The position numbers and the translations under genes were made by a program. A DNA stretch of 5,156 nt from Acetobacteraceae bacterium (GTDB lineage Bacteria; Pseudomonadota; Alphaproteobacteria; Acetobacterales; Acetobacteraceae). Below, one piece after another: positions 3,964-5,156 of the stretch (position 1 is its first letter; every line of letters starts with the position of its first letter). The notes beneath the pieces were generated by a model. The model was not told the origin of the DNA and did no database searches. It was given only the letters and a program-made list of their open reading frames with translations. The DNA lies in assembly GCA_003164305.1 (NCBI GenBank), contig PLSZ01000613.1, positions 1-5,156 on the forward strand, given 5' to 3'.

Positions 3964-5156
3964 TGGGGACGAGGTTGCTGAATTACAGGAACGGGACAAA
4001 AAGAAACGCTCTTATTGCATAGTTTGTTGCAAGCAGACAGACTTGGTTTTAGGCAACGGAGACCGGGTATGGATTCGGTGGCGTTCAGGGCGTGGCTCAA
4101 CGGCATTCGCGGGTTGGATACGGCACAGCGCGGGCAGGTCATGCGGGAACTGGCATTGGCGGAGGCGGGTATCTCAAGGAACGATGACGATCGTGCGTCC
4201 GGCGCCGCCTCGACGCCGGACGCGGCGTGTGTCGCACCGCCAGCCGGATACAAAACGAGCAGCGGCGCCACGGCGAAAGCAGACCTGATGGCGCGCATTG
4301 GCCAAAGCAGGCTGGCCAGCATCGGATGCCCGCATTGCGACAGCGACGACATTCGTCCCTGGGGCACGGCCGGCGGTAAACCCCGGTACCGCTGCGCGGC
4401 CTGCCGCAAAACCTTCAATCCGCTGACCGGAACACCGTTGTCCGGCCTGCATTATCCGGATCGCTGGCAGGATCAGGCACAGGCCTTGATCAACGGTGAA
4501 ACGATCGCGAAAGCGGCGGCCAGGCGCGGCGTCGATTACACCACCGCTTTTCGCTGGAGACACCGGTTTCTGAAGGCCCTCACTCTCGATAAACCCGCGA
4601 GCCTGTCCGGGATCGTCGAGGCGGACGAAACCTTCATTCTGGAATCCTTCAAGGGCAAGCGGGACGGTTTACGGCGCGCGCCTCGCAAGCGGGGTGGCAA
4701 GGCCAGCAAGCGGGGCCTGTCCGCGGAGCAAATTCCCGTCATCGTGGCGCGCGACCGTTCGGGCGCGACCATCGATGGGGTCCTGCCGCGTTTGGATGCG
4801 GCCAGCATCGCCGCGGTTCTTGGTCCGGTCGTCGAGAAGTCAGCACAATTCTGCTGTGACGGCGGGACCGCCATCAAAGCATTCGCGCGCCGCGCGGGGG
4901 TGGCGTTGCATGTTCTGCCGGCACCAGGCATTCCCCGGCCGGAGGCGCCCGATCTGCATATCAATAACATCAATGCCTCCCATGGCCGTCTGAAGGAGTG
5001 GATGCGCCGTTTCCATGGTGTCGCAACCGCGAACCTACCCAATTATCTGAGTTGGCGAAGAACGATCGAAGCACTTGGCAACGGATCCACTCAGGAGGCG
5101 TGGATCATGGGAGCCGCCGGTCTCGGCCCGTATCAACAGAGTTCACGATAAGAGCG
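3964..5156 (+). mobile_element. IS1595-family insertion sequence, right end outside the window
   Basis: The transposase at 4069-5151 defines the element. The left boundary is a guess: GGGGACGAGG at 3964-3973 begins with a G run, as IS1595 ends often do, and the base composition changes to AT-rich leader sequence just inside it. Only five bases follow the transposase stop, so the right terminal repeat and the target duplication cannot be seen. The element lies just upstream of the membrane-protein/FYDLN operon, transcribed away from it. Confidence 0.5.
4069..5151 (+). CDS. IS1595-family transposase (DDN-K type)
   Basis: The 360-residue product appears complete. Residues 87-112 form a zinc ribbon (CPHC at 87-90, CAAC at 109-112, then RKTFNPLTGTPLSGLHY) as in Zn_Tnp_IS1595. 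Residues 138-168 (QALINGETIAKAAARRGV..., FRWRHRFL) look like a helix-turn-helix. The DDE_Tnp_IS1595 (ISXO2-like) catalytic domain follows: D186 in VEADETF, D264 in CCDGGTAIKAF, and N302 with K309 in INNINASHGRLKEW, then FHGVATANLPNYLSWRR. The third acidic residue is Asn with a Lys seven residues on, the DDNK pattern known in several IS1595 subgroups, so this is probably an active-type site and not a defect. The start at 4069 has GGAG with seven-base spacing; in-frame upstream extension to 4015 has no such support. No frameshift or internal stop is present, so the enzyme could be functional. It catalyses cut or copy of its own element. Confidence 0.5.
   Translation: MDSVAFRAWLNGIRGLDTAQRGQVMRELALAEAGISRNDDDRASGAASTPDAACVAPPAGYKTSSGATAKADLMARIGQSRLASIGCPHCDSDDIRPWGTAGGKPRYRCAACRKTFNPLTGTPLSGLHYPDRWQDQAQALINGETIAKAAARRGVDYTTAFRWRHRFLKALTLDKPASLSGIVEADETFILESFKGKRDGLRRAPRKRGGKASKRGLSAEQIPVIVARDRSGATIDGVLPRLDAASIAAVLGPVVEKSAQFCCDGGTAIKAFARRAGVALHVLPAPGIPRPEAPDLHINNINASHGRLKEWMRRFHGVATANLPNYLSWRRTIEALGNGSTQEAWIMGAAGLGPYQQSSR

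Noticed and set aside
4015..4068. Longer transposase start at 4015
   Set aside because: The extension lies in AT-rich leader sequence without a ribosome binding site, while ATG 4069 has GGAG at ideal spacing.
4536..5042. Minus-strand 168-codon open frame
   Set aside because: It is antisense to the transposase catalytic domain and has no domain of its own.

Overview
The window is GC-rich (AT-rich only in short intergenic islands) and looks like chromosome from an alphaproteobacterium, plausibly a Rhodospirillales/Acetobacteraceae-type organism. The best pointers are a TIGR02300 'FYDLN acid' protein gene, which is nearly confined to Alphaproteobacteria, and palindromic repeats of the GTCATCC..GGGCTCGACCC type common in alphaproteobacterial genomes. 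The placement is an inference from gene families and base composition, not from a marker gene.

Layout from left to right. (1) Positions 1-1204, minus strand: the first 401 codons of a large modular protein that runs off the left edge. It has a Gly/Ser linker, a concanavalin/LamG-like region and the start of a GQSN-type SGNH (sialate O-acetylesterase-like) esterase domain. Its start region looks altered: a good ribosome binding site and ATG at 1251 lie one base out of frame with the main reading frame. (2) Positions 1205-1540: a divergent regulatory region with an AT-rich island, a 10-bp motif present once in each orientation, a CtrA-like TTAA-N7-TTAG site and a small hairpin. (3) Positions 1541-1717, plus strand: an unlisted 58-residue protein with an Asp-rich, calcium-loop-like segment. 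(4) Positions 1718-1884: a convergent junction with a perfect 22-bp palindrome. (5) Positions 1885-2739, minus strand: a luciferase-like (LLM) flavin/F420-type oxidoreductase. (6) Positions 2740-3154: 415 bp without a gene, holding one stand-alone REP-like palindrome and a 242-bp imperfect inverted-repeat element built around two REP units (REPIN-like). (7) Positions 3155-3904, minus strand: a two-gene operon of a one-helix membrane protein followed by the FYDLN zinc-ribbon acidic protein. (8) About 3964 to the right edge, plus strand: an IS1595-family insertion sequence with a complete 360-residue DDN(K) transposase; its right end lies outside the window.

The genes do not form one pathway. 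The only convincing operon is the membrane protein/FYDLN pair, and the insertion sequence sits directly upstream of it. I see no clear new multi-gene system. The most interesting points are the apparent start-codon frameshift in the esterase gene, the divergent regulatory region feeding a small Asp-rich protein, and the layered REP/REPIN structure with a compensatory base-pair change between copies.
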